From assembly GCA_900617975.1 (NCBI GenBank), contig UZAE01012186.1, positions 13,499 to 54,237 on the forward strand: a stretch of DNA of 40,739 nt, given 5' to 3'. How positions within the stretch are numbered: position 1 is the first letter of the stretch; every line of letters starts with the position of its first letter. A model generated the notes under the pieces. The model was not told where the DNA came from and ran no database searches. It saw only the letters and a list, made by a program, of their open reading frames with translations. This document shows positions 24,083 to 36,153 of this stretch, piece by piece. This DNA comes from Rodentolepis nana (taxonomy: Eukaryota > Platyhelminthes > Cestoda > Cyclophyllidea > Hymenolepididae). Made by a program: the position numbers and the translations under genes.

Positions 24083-27000
24083 ATGGCTCTATCGTGCCGG
24101 TTCTACGAGAATGAATTCCCGAGGGAAAGTGAAGTTGTTGTTGCAGTTGTCAAAAGTATTACCAACAGCGGTAGCTACGTTAATCTACCGGAATATAATG
24201 ATGCTCTCGGAATGATCCTCCATAGTGAATTATCGAGGAGGCGTATTCGATCTATTAATAAACTCGTTCGTGTCGGTCGCAGTGATATTGTTATCGTTAT
24301 TCGTGTTGATCCAGATAAAGGCTACATTGATCTTTCTAAGAGGCAGGTACCTTTTGAGGAAATAAAGACTTGCTACAGTCGATTTGCCAAGGCGAAAGCC
24401 GTAAGTTTTGTCCATTTCATATATTTAATTCCTTTAGATCAATCAAATTGTCCGGCATGTAGCGGAAAAGCTGGGTTACAAAGAAAATAGTCAATTCGAA
24501 GATTTATGCGCGAAAACTGTTTGGTACTTTGATAGAAAGTATGCAAATCAAGGCGGTTCTCATGAGGCATTTAAGCGGGCTGTTCAGTGAGCGAATACTT
24601 TTTTTCTTCTCCAGTTCACTTTATATTTCATTTTAATACGGGTGCGTTGCGTCTTCTTTAGTGATCCTGCAGTTTTGGATGAGTGCGATATTGATGATGT
24701 TACTAAGGAAATGCTTTTGCAAGATATTCGTCATAAGCTAATGCCCGTTGCTGCGAAAATTCGTGCTGATTTTGAAGTGTCCTGCTTTGCCTACGAAGGT
24801 ATTGATGCTGTAAGGCGTGCCCTTAAAGTTGGCTTGGATTTCAGTACTGAGAAGTTTGCCTTCAATGTAAGTTTTATTGTTATACTACCTCTGCAAGTGC
24901 TTTCGGCCTATTGTTCTATAAGTCCTATTTTAGATTAACTTGATTGCTCCTCCTGAGTATGTGATGACAACTCAAACTCTTGATATTGCTGAGGGTATCG
25001 CGAGAATGGAATTGGCGATCGAAGCGATTGAGAAATCGATCAATGAACAGGATGGTTTCTTCAAACTAAAAGTTAAGGTGAGTTTTGATATTTATTTGCC
25101 ATTTTTCTTTGGTGTTTTAGTTTTCTCTGCTTCCATACCTCAAGCTTGTTCGCACATTATGTTTTCTAATTGATCGCACGTGTAACTACGCAGAAACAGC
25201 AAATACTAGCCCGATCATATGATTGTGTAGGAAAGCGAGATACATTTAACCGCATGTATCGTCTTCAAATTTATGTCTTATTTTCTATCGTATTGAATTA
25301 TCTGCATGTTTTAGAACAATTGATGGTCATTTAATTCATCTTAAAATTGGCGGCTAATTGTTGTGTTGTCCTTGACTGTAGAGGCTATCTTTCCTTAAAC
25401 CTTGTTATTTAGTACTATTCTCAATCTTCCCAATAGTACCATGTTTTGATAATTTTCGACTGAAAACATGCATTTTGCTTGAACACTATAACCTGAATAT
25501 CTCCGAAATTTATCAGCATGAATTTCTAACTGTAAACCTAGGTAATTTAATTCAGTAGTTGTGCGTTGCAGACTACTTTGGGGTCATTTCAATTTGTACC
25601 AGTTCATTGATTATAGCGTTCCCGGTTGAAGTTGGGTTTGTTTCAATATTTAGTTTTCTTCTAGTCGTTTTGTTCAATATAAAAATGCTTTCTGTATTAA
25701 TTAAATTCCAGTTTTACCCTAAATTGTCATTAAATTCGTTTTCATAACCCCTCTTAGTTGGTTTGATATGATTATTCTCTAGCCTCTGTTAAGAATCCAA
25801 ATCCGGGTATTGCCTTGTGAATTATGGTAGAAAGTAGTTATTTTGTATTGCATTAATTTTTGCCGTTTTCAATCCTAACATTTGTGGTATATATCGTTGA
25901 CCATCTTACAGACAAAAGGCATAATGAAAGGATATGATAGATCCCGAGCCATTTAAAGCTGCAATAGTGTAGAGAGGCAACTGATTTTCTATAAGGACTT
26001 ACTCCTCCTACAGTAGTAGTAAGGGTTCTATTGATTACATCTATGTACCCACTTCCCTATTGCTAGTCCATTTTGGGCTAATGGAGTTGTTACTTTGGTC
26101 AAACCCATGACCATCCAGTAGCAACATGCTTGCTGACCTAAATTGTGGTTTCGTACACGGGCTGAGTCCTCACGCTCATCATGTATATTTGCCACCAATT
26201 TTTGAATTCTAATAATGTGTTTCCCCCATATATTATTTTGTAGGGTCAGATTTCTATTTAGACCACGATTAAATCAATTGGTTATGATATTTTTGAACGT
26301 TGGAGTCTTTATTTTCTGACTAACCGCACTAAGTTGCTGGTTCTACTCGTTTGGAGTTTTCGATTTCCTGGCATTTGAGCACTCATTGCGCCTTACAGTG
26401 TTAGGTGGGAAAGAATGTGTGATTTGTTTTTTTGGTATCCAAATTGAATAAACCCTTCAATTGCAATTAAGGCGGCAAATCGTCTTGGTACTATGGGTTT
26501 TTCACAACCGGCACAGTGTCCTATAGGAATTTACAGAAGTTCCGGAATTATTGCATACGTAATGAAAATTAAGGGAAAGTTTTCGAATTCAAACCCTGTA
26601 TTTGACTTGTTTCTCTCTAGATACCTCTAATTGCTTTTGGTTTTGATCCTGTCGGGGATTCAAAATAGTATTGATTTCTTAGCCATTGCTGACAATGAAT
26701 GGTAATAATCTGTTCACTGCAATTAACATAGAGTACTTTTAATTGACAGTTATGTTAAATAGCACTATTGAAATTTTTACCTCATTACGTGCTTGTAGGT
26801 ACTTTATTTGTTTGCTGGGGGAGTTCTTTTCTGTTTTTTTTCAAACAGTCAATAATTTGTAATTTATATTGCTTTCCGTGATACTGTAAACTCCTTAAAA
26901 GCGTATACAAATGGATTTAGTAAAGGGCATATAGAATGTCGTTTTTTGAACTTGGATTCGAACACAAACATTCCGTTGGAGCTTCTTAAACCACTCGGGG

Positions 27001-27751
27001 GGGGGGGGGGGGGGGGGGGGANGGGGAGCATTGCAAAGTCTGCGGGTCTCTATTTTGTGGGAGAGTTCTTGCATCAATCAATTTTTGTTCTTGAAACGTG
27101 TAGGAAGCAGTGCTCTACTCGAACTACATTTGTTAGCCCATCTTATATCCATTTATGCAGCAGTGATTAGCTTGATAGCTTATACCAAGTACGACAGAGG
27201 AAAATCGACTATTACATAGTTATTCAAAGTCTTTGCATACTTCACTACAATATGATAGGAATTAGTCAACGGCTGAACACTTATTAGGAGGGTGGGGGGG
27301 GGGGGCCGGNGGGGGCCGGAGTAGGTGTCCCCATCCTTAACAGTTATCTGAATGTGTAATTACCACCATGTTCTCACATTTATGGTTCATTAAAACACTA
27401 CATTTGAGCATTGTTGTTGTCTTAGCCTACTTCCAATTCACCAGTACCAACGTGCTTGCCAGTGTTACCGGTTTACGCATTTTCTTTTTCTAGCCTCGAG
27501 TGGTATCGGATAAGGATGAAATGGACTTACAGAATACAATGGAGGATTTGTTGGAATCGAATCGGGAGGTTTCAGCAGATGAAACTGAAACCGAAGAAGA
27601 GGAAGATGAGGAAGAAGCTGAAGAGAGGTCCGGCGGTGATGGTGAATACCAGGAGGATGAAAATGATGAGGAGGAGGTGGTGAAAGTGAGACCTCCCAAA
27701 TCTTCCAAAAATAAGTACAAGAATAAAGGAAAGGGCGGGAAGGGACGTTAA
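24083..27751 (+). CDS. EIF2S1: eukaryotic translation initiation factor 2 subunit alpha
   Basis: This is the regulatory subunit of eIF2, which brings initiator Met-tRNA to the ribosome; phosphorylation of its Ser51 by eIF2-alpha kinases shuts down initiation. Five exons join in phase: 24083-24400, 24438-24586, 24662-24866, 24934-25077 and 27494-27751 (TAA), giving 357 residues. Exon 1 holds the S1 fold with the kinase-target loop [16 protein letters not shown]; the acceptor Ser is residue 51 counting Met, aligned with the canonical Ser51, and the start MALSCRFY matches MPGLSCRFY. Later exons carry the helical domain (EAFKRAV), [14 protein letters not shown] and [13 protein letters not shown]. 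The protein is about 40 residues longer than human (315) because the last exon encodes a Glu/Asp-rich stretch and a Lys/Gly-rich tail. The first three introns are 37, 75 and 67 nt; the last is 2.4 kb and contains poly-G. Confidence 0.96.
26998..27022. repeat. poly-G run with unresolved base
   Basis: About 23 consecutive G are followed by a and n (27022), inside the last intron of eIF2-alpha. The run length is unreliable. Confidence 0.9.
27292..27320. repeat. G-rich tract with unresolved base
   Basis: Interrupted G runs and ggccgg units surround n at 27310, also inside the last eIF2-alpha intron, about 180 nt upstream of the last exon. Confidence 0.85.
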
Positions 27752-29311
27752 AGCGCACTCCTCGGTGAATATCAAAATACTCTCCCCCTGTGTGATAATT
27801 GATTTTAAATCAATGTGTCAAATATATGCCTAGAAAGTGACTTTATTTGTTTTCTGGGCTATATCACAATGTCTTGTTATAGTGTCTGTAGTAGTATCTA
27901 AGAATAGAAGCCAGAGATTCGTCACAGTCTAATATTTGGCGTCTCTGCTCAGTGGGTTTGCAGAAGTGGTTATCGGGCTCTTGCCCTCTGCAGGTTATCG
28001 ACCGTCCTCTCGGTGCACAGGTTGCTCTCCACAGCTAGGTCTTTACCAACTCATAGCTAAATACCAATTAACAACAGTATGCTAGCTTATATCAACAAGC
28101 CTCAGACAAACTGCAAGGGTGGTGTCCTCCCAATCGATCTAGACTTCCGAAGATTGCGAGCATCGCACTAAGCCCAAAAAGGCATGTTACAGGTTAAATG
28201 CTGGGAGTCGCTAAACGAAGGTTATGACGAAGTGTCTTATAAGGATGGTATTTTATTTGGACTTAATGAAGAGAAAACTGCCAAAACAGGGCGGAAGGAT
28301 TTGTGGAGGGGATCTGACCGTAGTGTGGTGAAAAGGAGTGTCAGGGTTGGGCCTCTATCCCTGGCGTGAGTAATTGCTTAATGTCGTACGTACGCTTGAA
28401 GTTGAATGTAGCTTACACAAGCACTTCATTCCCTGAGATAGGAAAATTGATATCACTAATCTCACGTATTTGCCCCTTTTGTAGTCATGTGAGGCTAATG
28501 ACTAAGACCGAGGACCACCGCTGACATCAAGTGCTAAAATCTGTGAGCAGACCAAGTGACTTTGTGTCATAACATCTTGAGAGCAAGAATGAAGGGTGAT
28601 GATACATTTGTATCATGTGCTTTTAAGTAGCGGTGGAAGAGACCAGTAAAACCGAATAATCCTCAAGTGGGTGGTAAAATGCAACTTAGACGAGTGTTCA
28701 ACCATGAGATAAAAATTTGCTTAAACCTGGTTAAATGATCACGGGGTCGATTAAGGCCCTGAGAAAGCGTCAAGATATTACGCTCTTCAGACTTCCGGTT
28801 CCGCTCCTTGAGTTGCGGCGAACGTTTGTCAAAGATATACAACGCTTATTTGTGGTGGTTTTTTTACGTTTAAATTCACTTTCCTCTCCCAATGGTTGAT
28901 AAGGCACAGTCATCCTAAATGATATTCAACGGCCTACAACGTAAATAGCATTGACGAGATAGTTGAACAAGCAGCGACAGCTCAAAGTGAATTCAGGGGG
29001 CCAAGTAACATTTCAATTACTCCTAATTCTTGAATTCGAAATTACCTATGGTATTCGCGATCGCTGCATCGAACCCCATGATAAACCCACAGGGAACTTA
29101 TACGGAATTTGACATTAGTCCATCACATAGATTCCCATTAAAAAACATTGAGCAAAAGGCAAATCTTAGTGAATTGTATAAAAATAGTTCTTTTACATTT
29201 AGTTATATAAATACAAATGACAGTTGGAATTACGTTCTTAACGACACAAATGCACATAAACAGGACTTAATCCCAAGTGAAAAAACACCATAAAAGTCTC
29301 TCCCAATATTA
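27752..29311. other. convergent intergenic region between eIF2-alpha and FEN1
   Basis: It holds the 3' UTRs of the two convergent genes. Two plus-strand open frames (28184-28369 and 29030-29293) have no recognised domain or splice context and are not called. No repeat copies were seen. Confidence 0.4.
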
Positions 29312-31373
29312 TCACTTTCTCCTTTTTGGATTAGGTTTTTTAGCAGGTGTCATTGATGGTCTTTTACCATTGGTGGTCTCCTTCGCCTACAAGAAAGAAA
29401 ATAAAGTACAATTGTTGGGGATAAAGTGAAGAGAATACGAATTGAATAGCTATTACTTCATAAAATACAGTGCACCAACAACTTAAAATGCTTGAAACTC
29501 GAGTATAAATATCTACAGTCTTAGGTTTTACACGACAGTTCTTGGGGATCTTTGCATCAATGTGAACAACAATAATCAGTTTTGAACATTTTTGTCTCCA
29601 GAGAAAGCAGGTTAAAGTAGTTTATTAGAGGGTTTGATACTTTAAAATTCTAATAATAAACTCTTTAAGATGATATAAGGCGCGACAGCGTTTGATTACC
29701 AACAAGAAAATAGCTACTGAAGAACTGGAATAGCTCATTTCATCCATACTGATGAGTGTTTAACAAGTTCAGATAGTGCTTAAGGTCGGATAGACACTCC
29801 TCATCATTTGGATTACACGCACTCCTATATCCAACGATTCAAACCCACTCAAAGTCGTTAAACATTTTTTGTAATTCCCGATTACTTTGGCAAGCAATAG
29901 AAAAGTAGCCCACAACGATAATTCGACGACCTCATTCAGATTTTCATCAACAAAAGCGGCTGTCGATGAAAACGAACAGTTTGAATTACGATAGAAGTAT
30001 AGCGAACATCTAACACACCTAAGTGAAACGGGGAATCGACTATCTTTATAGCAAGGTCCTAACCCCCAATTGTTCAAAAACATTTTCAATTCCTGGGTTA
30101 CACATGACAACAAAAAAGTGACACACCTTAACTGATGGAGGGGTAGGTTTGATGGTGAAGAAATTATCAATACGACCTTGAGTAGAAACCGTCCGAGATT
30201 TCTGAATCTTCTTCACACCGTTCCTTATTCTCTCCTCACTGAAGAAAAATCAGATTAAAGAAAGAATGCTCTTACTTGAAACCATTTTTGGAGCACATAA
30301 ACTCCACTATACCATCCTCATCAGGCTCCGTCCATTTAAGCTAAAAAAACAAATATAAAACAAGGAATCTTACCTCTATGGTTTCAGGATCTATGACTTC
30401 AGGTTCAGTGAAAAGCTGAGCTGCTTGTTTATAGATCCATCCCTCAGGAGTTGTATATTTCTTTTTATCAAGATTCTCAAGTACAGCATCAATTGATTTA
30501 TAGCGTTGAATGAGTTCTACGGATTTCTTAGGACCGATACCCTTGATAGTTTCACAGTAATCACATCCAAGCATGATACAGAGATCGACAAACTGTTCCA
30601 TTGTCAAATTCATTGAGGAAAGGACTGTTTGCAGATTAAATTCCTGAATTGGTAACTTTCTGAAATAAAATTTAAATGGTTAGGAAAATGAAGACATACC
30701 TAGCTTCGCTAAAAGTGAGATGACGAAGTAAAACAGGAGCGCCGAAACACAAAGCATCCATATCCTCTGTACCCACCGCGTAAACCTTTCCCGACTTTGC
30801 TAGAACTGCGCATTGAGCTTCCGCTTCACCAGGAGCCTAAAGATTTAAATTATTCGCCATATATCTCACCTCCACAACTGGTATACCCATTAGACGTAAG
30901 AGATTCTTACAATCCTCATTGTGTTGAGGAGTGACCTTAACAAGACGTCGAGAGTATTTGTCAATAGCCTCTGAGTCCCCAAGTTCTTCAGCTTTGTTCA
31001 ACTGTTTGGTGTTCTCTTCACGGCGTTCTGTACGTTTGGCCAACTCGCCAGATTTGAGATCCGGTGGTTTTCCTTCAAACACGTACACCGGTTTTAGACC
31101 ATTTTCGAGCATCCGAATTGTTCGGTAGAACATACCCATAAGATGGCTACCAGAATAAGAAAATGTTTAACAAAATTAAAAAGCATACCTGGTGGATTCT
31201 CCTGCTTCGTTAGTCAGATTATTGCCCTCGCTACGGACGGCAACCAAGAATTGATATAGAGACATGGAAGCATCAATAGCTACTTTTCGACCAAAATATG
31301 CTTTTATTTCCCCATTTTTAATAGCCTTGGGAGCGTGATCACCAATAACCTTACTTAACTGATGAATACCCAT
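29312..31373 (-). CDS. FEN1: flap endonuclease 1
   Basis: FEN1 removes 5' flaps in Okazaki-fragment maturation and long-patch base excision repair in the nucleus. Seven exons join in phase: 31373-31189, 31146-30870, 30836-30700, 30659-30374, 30340-30276, 30238-30127 and 29386-29312 (TGA), giving 378 residues (human 380). Numbering matches human without gaps over the core: the N-terminal [19 protein letters not shown], then D34, E158, E160, D179, D181 and D233 (MLGCDYC) of the two-metal site, and the helix-two-turn-helix GIGPKKS. A PCNA-binding PIP box QGRIDNFF sits at 337-344 and a basic nuclear-localisation tail ends KKPNPKRRK. Position 86, Asp in characterised FEN1 proteins, is Glu here (VYVFEGKPP). 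Five introns are 33-42 nt; the last is 740 nt. It converges on eIF2-alpha. Confidence 0.97.
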
Positions 31374-33290
31374 AACGTACAAATTTCGCGTTAATCTATA
31401 ATCGGAGAGCTCAATGTAGGGTGTAGTGTATTTAAACTATATCCAGAATTATAAAGCGTATAAGAACATAATCAATGTTAAATTTTGGAGTCGAGTTGCA
31501 GATGCTGATTTTATTTTGATTCTGTCACAACCGTAAGTAATGAATAAGATGAGTTTTTAAGTAAGCTCAAAATAGTTTAAAAGGGGTTGCTCGTGTTATA
31601 ATTCCTTTTAGTTAATTAAATTCGAAGTAGAAACAAATTTATCAATTGCTTTTTACTTAAGCACTTATTTCAAAAAACATCGTGCAGTATATGCAATCAT
31701 CCAAAATTTATCAATATTTAATTCTGAAGCAAGATCAATGTCATTTTCCTAGAATGCTTGCTTTCTGCAAACCAGGATAACCGGTGTACTTAACTGCAAG
31801 AACTTTTGGGAATTTTTAAGACAAACTAATAGTTTGATTGATAATCTGAGCTCAAATGGCACTGTCCCTTAATAGAGGCGGATTCTATTTTTGATGTCAA
31901 GTCAATAATGGGTTTTGAGGATACAATGGAACCAGAAATATTAAAATGGAAATGAGAAGGTTGGGCGGACGTACTCAAGACCCCGATATTGAACTATTTA
32001 AAAGGCAATAAATGTGAAAGTAATCAGGTAGAAATTGTTTTAAAACTGTAATGAATGATGAGACAAATGATTAACGGGTTAATTACTTTAGAAATTATAA
32101 CGTTGTTATTCATTATTTGCATTTTATACAATAATCTGGTTTAATTTCTCGAGTCTAATTAAATGCTGAGATGAAATTAATTATCAGACTAAATTTGAAT
32201 CCGCTCATCATAAATAGTCGTTATCGTACGATAATGATAATATGGGATTTATCCCTAGTGTTTCATTGCACGCAGGATTTAAAAACTGTAAATGTTTGCT
32301 GAATTGTGATTATTCCTATTTATCATCGGTCGCAACGTTTCATTACCATGAATGTGGTATGGAATAACTATACGAATTATTATAAAAAGGCAAATACTCA
32401 TGCGCCAATAATAATATATTATGACAATATTATTGTCAAAGTTTAGCGCTCCATAAATTTAGTCCTTGTAAATAAAGATCTTTGCGTTCCATCTCAAAAC
32501 CTGATATCTTGAAAACTTACACTCTTGATGGTTAGGTCGTTGTTAATTGTTAAGATTAAACCCGTACGTCAAATCAAAGGCGCTTATGATACCTTGGTTT
32601 GACATTTTTCTTTATGAGGTCAATAAGGTAGCAGGATAGGCTGTGTTTGGATAAAGAAAACAGGTAAAACGCTTTTAATCACAGCCGATCTCGCTAAACG
32701 GCTCTGAGTTATGAAACTCAATACAACTTACAAATCCTCACCTTAATGATGAAGTAGTAAGTTTACTACTCTGTTGTAAGTTTTCTGACAATCATTAGAA
32801 CAGAACGGATGTTACACTTTAATTTTATTTTGGAGTTAACTTTTATGATTCCCTTTAAATGTAGCATTACCTACTTATATCCAAATTCGATCACTACAGT
32901 TAGGAAAGGCGATTTTTCTCATTATTATATTAAATTTAGCAAAATATTAATTTTTATTTCTTATATAACGATTTTCTCTTTAAAGCACTTGTTCATGAAA
33001 GGAAGGAAATTATCTTGCGAAATTTCGAAAATGGCTCTCATTAGCTCTAAATTTTGAAAAATTATTTCTTAAAATTAAATCCATTACATGGAAACGAATT
33101 TATACAATCAGTTAGCGGAAGAGAGCAGTGAGCGCGTGGGGGGAGGGGGGTGCTTTGAAAAAGAGCAATATAAATCTCTTCGAACCGAGAATAGGTAGTC
33201 ATCAATTTTTAAATTTGTCAGGACCGTAGGCTCCTGAATATCATGTGAGTTTGTTTTGTCTTCCCAACTATTGGAAAAATAATTTTCTAG
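31374..33290. other. AT-rich region upstream of FEN1
   Basis: It contains the FEN1 promoter side. No gene was supported, although it may include 5' exons of the plus-strand microexon gene that first becomes visible at 33291; exons that small are not recognisable by eye without a homolog. Confidence 0.4.
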
Positions 33291-34723
33291 AAGAGGTTAG
33301 CCATGGTTTTAAAGTGCTGGGAGTCATAGATAAAGATGTTTCAGAGAGACTATCCATTCAGTAAATATTGGCAACCGAGTCGAAAAATCAAATGAATTAG
33401 GACTCTGAAACTTTGACATTGGCTTCAGTGTCATTCTAGTCCATTCGTTTTTATATTTCTGAACTTTTTTGTATAATGATCTCAATTGATTGTCACGATT
33501 AAAAATGTTACGTTTTAATTACTGTGGATAACGATCTAAAGAGAACCGATAAAATAGAGTAGATAAGGCATCGAAAGTCGATAACGAAATGGCACTATTT
33601 TCATTAATGTCAATATAATTTTGTTATATAATATTTATTTCACATTAATATTCCTGTTGAATAGAGTTATCAATGCAACTTTTGTGCAGGGGGGGGGGAA
33701 ACATTTCCTACTGAATACCCGCTTTAAGTGCAATCGAATCAATTTAGTTGACTAGTCTCCCCTTTTTTCAGTGCTCCATTGGGCTTGATCTCGCAGATGA
33801 GTAAGTTATTCGCTGTGCCACCGGAGAATACCAATTTTATTTAATTTGCGTAAAAGACCGAATGAATTCAACTTGGAGTATCTGTTATACGCAATGAAGG
33901 TGTGGGAAAATTGGAGAAGATAGTGTTTTCTATTCACATTGCTAGGCGTTTGGGCACATTTGCATACTTTCAGTATGAAGTATATTTCAGAGTAATGTAG
34001 TAATAAATAGCTGACCTTAAAATGTGCTCAATCAATGAGAACTAAAAATGAGCTAAAACAATGCAGGTTTAGCAGACAGTAGGAACACACATTCGAAAAT
34101 AATGACAGTTTGGCCAACTTTAGTCTGCATGACTTGAGGAATGTCATTTGGTCTACTGTATGCAAGTCAAGCTGACTCCCATTTTACATTTCGTGCTTTT
34201 GATATTAGCAAAAGTTATTTCATTGTAAAAGAACTAGATTGTTTATGCCTCAATAGAATGCTTCGATTTCCTCAGAAGTTTTCTCAGGTCTTTGCTCTGA
34301 TCTCTGATTGGCTGTGCTGTAATAGCGTCTCCTTTTGAAGTTCATTTAAAGTGCACAGTAATTACAATGGTTGCTTGTTTTTGCGAAAGACGCAGAGAAT
34401 GCAGTTAGCCTTGCCTCATCTAATAATATATAGTAAAAATATCACGTAATTTCAGTATATTTGTACCTTTTACTACCCAAGAGTGGTTATTCAATGGCAA
34501 GAATTTAAGTTGTTTAACAAGGAAATAAATAATTTGCAAGAATTGGTTAATTGAAGAGAGAGATCCTTTTGTGGCCTTCGAGCTGCCTTCTCTACATTTT
34601 AACATTCTTTTAAACCGTTGATTTGTCATAATTAGTTCTGAAGGTCATGATCACGATGAAATTTTCTCTTCTTTTTGCTGCATGTAGATCGGTTGTACGA
34701 CAGATTTATTCCTGGTGTATCCA
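33291..34723 (+). CDS. internal fragment of an unidentified gene built of tiny exons
   Basis: Three splice-flanked exons read through in one frame. 33291-33360 (70 nt, acceptor AATTTTCTAG, donor CA/GTAAAT) gives EVSHGFKVLGVIDKDVSERL and SI; 33772-33800 (29 nt, acceptor CCTTTTTTCAG, donor GA/GTAAGT) and 34688-34723 (36 nt, acceptor TGCATGTAG, donor CCA/GTAAGT) then give HAPLGLISQM and NRLYDRFIPGVS. Phases are 1, 2, 1 and 1, with no stop. The joined 44-residue peptide looks like a real globular segment, but I recognise no family. The 5' and 3' parts were not found; the next intron would contain the nested retroposons at 34.9-35.5 kb. Exon sizes recall flatworm microexon genes, but those usually use exons that are multiples of three and encode secreted proteins, which is not shown here. 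Confidence 0.45.
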
Positions 34724-34869
34724 GTAAGTTGGTTTTTGTGATAACAAGGCTTCCACACCTTTGACAAATTTTGGCTTTTCCTAACTTTGGATAGTGCGTA
34801 TCATTATTTCTTTGGTATTGCGAAACTCATCACAGTTCAGTTCAAAACATAAACATAATAACATGACTC

Positions 34870-35543
34870 ATGTTTGCACACTCGGGGTGTGCAATAGACT
34901 TACCACCACGTGGTACACTCTGGGCAACGTATTCACATACAACGAAAAAGCCTAAAAACTGACAGTTGACTTCTGACTTCTAACTACCATGACCCCACTG
35001 TATGTCATATTCCACCACTTTCACAGTACTCACCTTACCTTCTTCTCCACCTCTGTGTTTGTCTCTTCTACATCTGTGAATAACTCTTCTGTAACCCTCC
35101 CCTCTCAACTTTTTTGATCATGATATTCCTCCCCTCTGTGAAGCCCGAAGTCAATTAAATGGCTAATGATAAGTATAATTTATTTATTTATTTCAAACGG
35201 CAGGCGTTTTGATAGTTATCAATGGCCCTGGAGCTGACTTCGGGCTTCACAGAGGGGAGAAACATCAAAGGGGAAAAATTCGAGATGGTAGACAGAAGAG
35301 TGATTCGCAGATGTAAAAGAGACAGACATAAGGGAAAGGTGAGTGCTGTGGAAGTGGTCGAGCATGGCATACAATCTGGTTATGGTAGTTTGAAGTCAGA
35401 AGTCAATTGCCAGTTAATAGACTTTATTTACCGTATGTGTATACGTTGCCCAGGGTGCACCAGGTAGAGGTAAGTCTATCGCACACCCCTATGATAGGTA
35501 TCATAAAGGTTGCCATTTGATATAAATAAATATTTGTACACTC
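34870..35543 (+). repeat. SINE-like retroposon, copy 4, split by copy 5
   Basis: The left part (34884 to about 35177) runs from the ggggtgtgcaatagact head to ctaatgataagtata; the right part (35491-35529) completes the tail with gccatttgatataaataaat. Outer direct repeats ATGTTTGCACACTC (34870-34883) and ATATTTGTACACTC (35530-35543) differ at two of 14 bases. Copy 5 lies inside it, so copy 4 is the older insertion. Confidence 0.85.
35178..35490 (-). repeat. SINE-like retroposon, copy 5, nested in copy 4
   Basis: A minus-oriented element with an AAAT-type tail (tttatttatttatttcaaac at its left end) and head ending gtctatcgcacacccc on the right. It is flanked by ATGATAAGTATA (35166-35177) and ATGATAGGTATC (35491-35502), a target-site duplication made within the tail of copy 4. 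Confidence 0.85.
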
Positions 35544-36130
35544 AGCCGACTTTTTAACGATATAAAAAACTTTTCCAAGGATAGATATTTAACGCCCTTT
35601 CATATTTACTTTCAAGGTAAACTCACTTTCAATCTCATTTATAAACTCCCAAATTAGCATTAACATAAAAAATCAGCTAGGTAGGTAGGAGCAGTTGGCA
35701 AGTCGCTTAAAAGTTTCGAGGATTATGGATGTCTGGACAGCTCAGGCCATAAATGTTGATAATAACTCGATATCTTACTTCGATCATCAATAAAATATAT
35801 CGTAGCGTAATTTGAATGACCAACTATAAACTCATATATATATATGCGATAATCCACAAATAATCCTATTTTCAAAGATAAATCATCATTAATTTTAGAG
35901 AAGATCTTGAATTTAGAAAACAGCAAAGTGGTCAAATGACATGCGAATTGGGGGGGGGGGTGTTGAGGGGAAAAGCTCTGAAATTTGGAACTTTAAGAAA
36001 TATATTAAATGGAGTGCTTAAGGACCAAAAGTAAAAAGGCGTTTTTATACCCGCTCTTAGTAACAAATTTTAAAAATGAATACTTACTATGTAATCTCAA
36101 TTTTAGCTCGTTTAGCAAAGGTCTTTTAAC

Positions 36131-36153
36131 CCCCCCCCCCCCCCCCCCCCCCC
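36131..36153. repeat. poly-C run
   Basis: About 23 consecutive C. Similar shorter G or C runs occur at about 381, 6290, 33690, 35950 and 37727. Confidence 0.9.

Noticed and set aside
28184..28369. 61-codon plus-strand open frame
   Set aside because: No domain, no splice context, and it lies in the convergent 3' region of two good genes.
29030..29293. 88-codon plus-strand open frame just beyond the FEN1 stop
   Set aside because: No recognised domain, begins with a non-ATG in-frame stretch, no clear acceptor, and it overlaps the likely 3' UTR of FEN1 on the other strand.
33208..33230. 23-nt candidate exon directly upstream of the microexon gene fragment
   Set aside because: Its splice sites look good, but joining it to the next exon gives a stop in the needed frame.
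35222..35467. Open frame of 81 codons
   Set aside because: It is a read-through of retroposon copy 5; similar frames at 18061-18267, 38007-38282 and 38152-38334 are also translations of retroposon copies.
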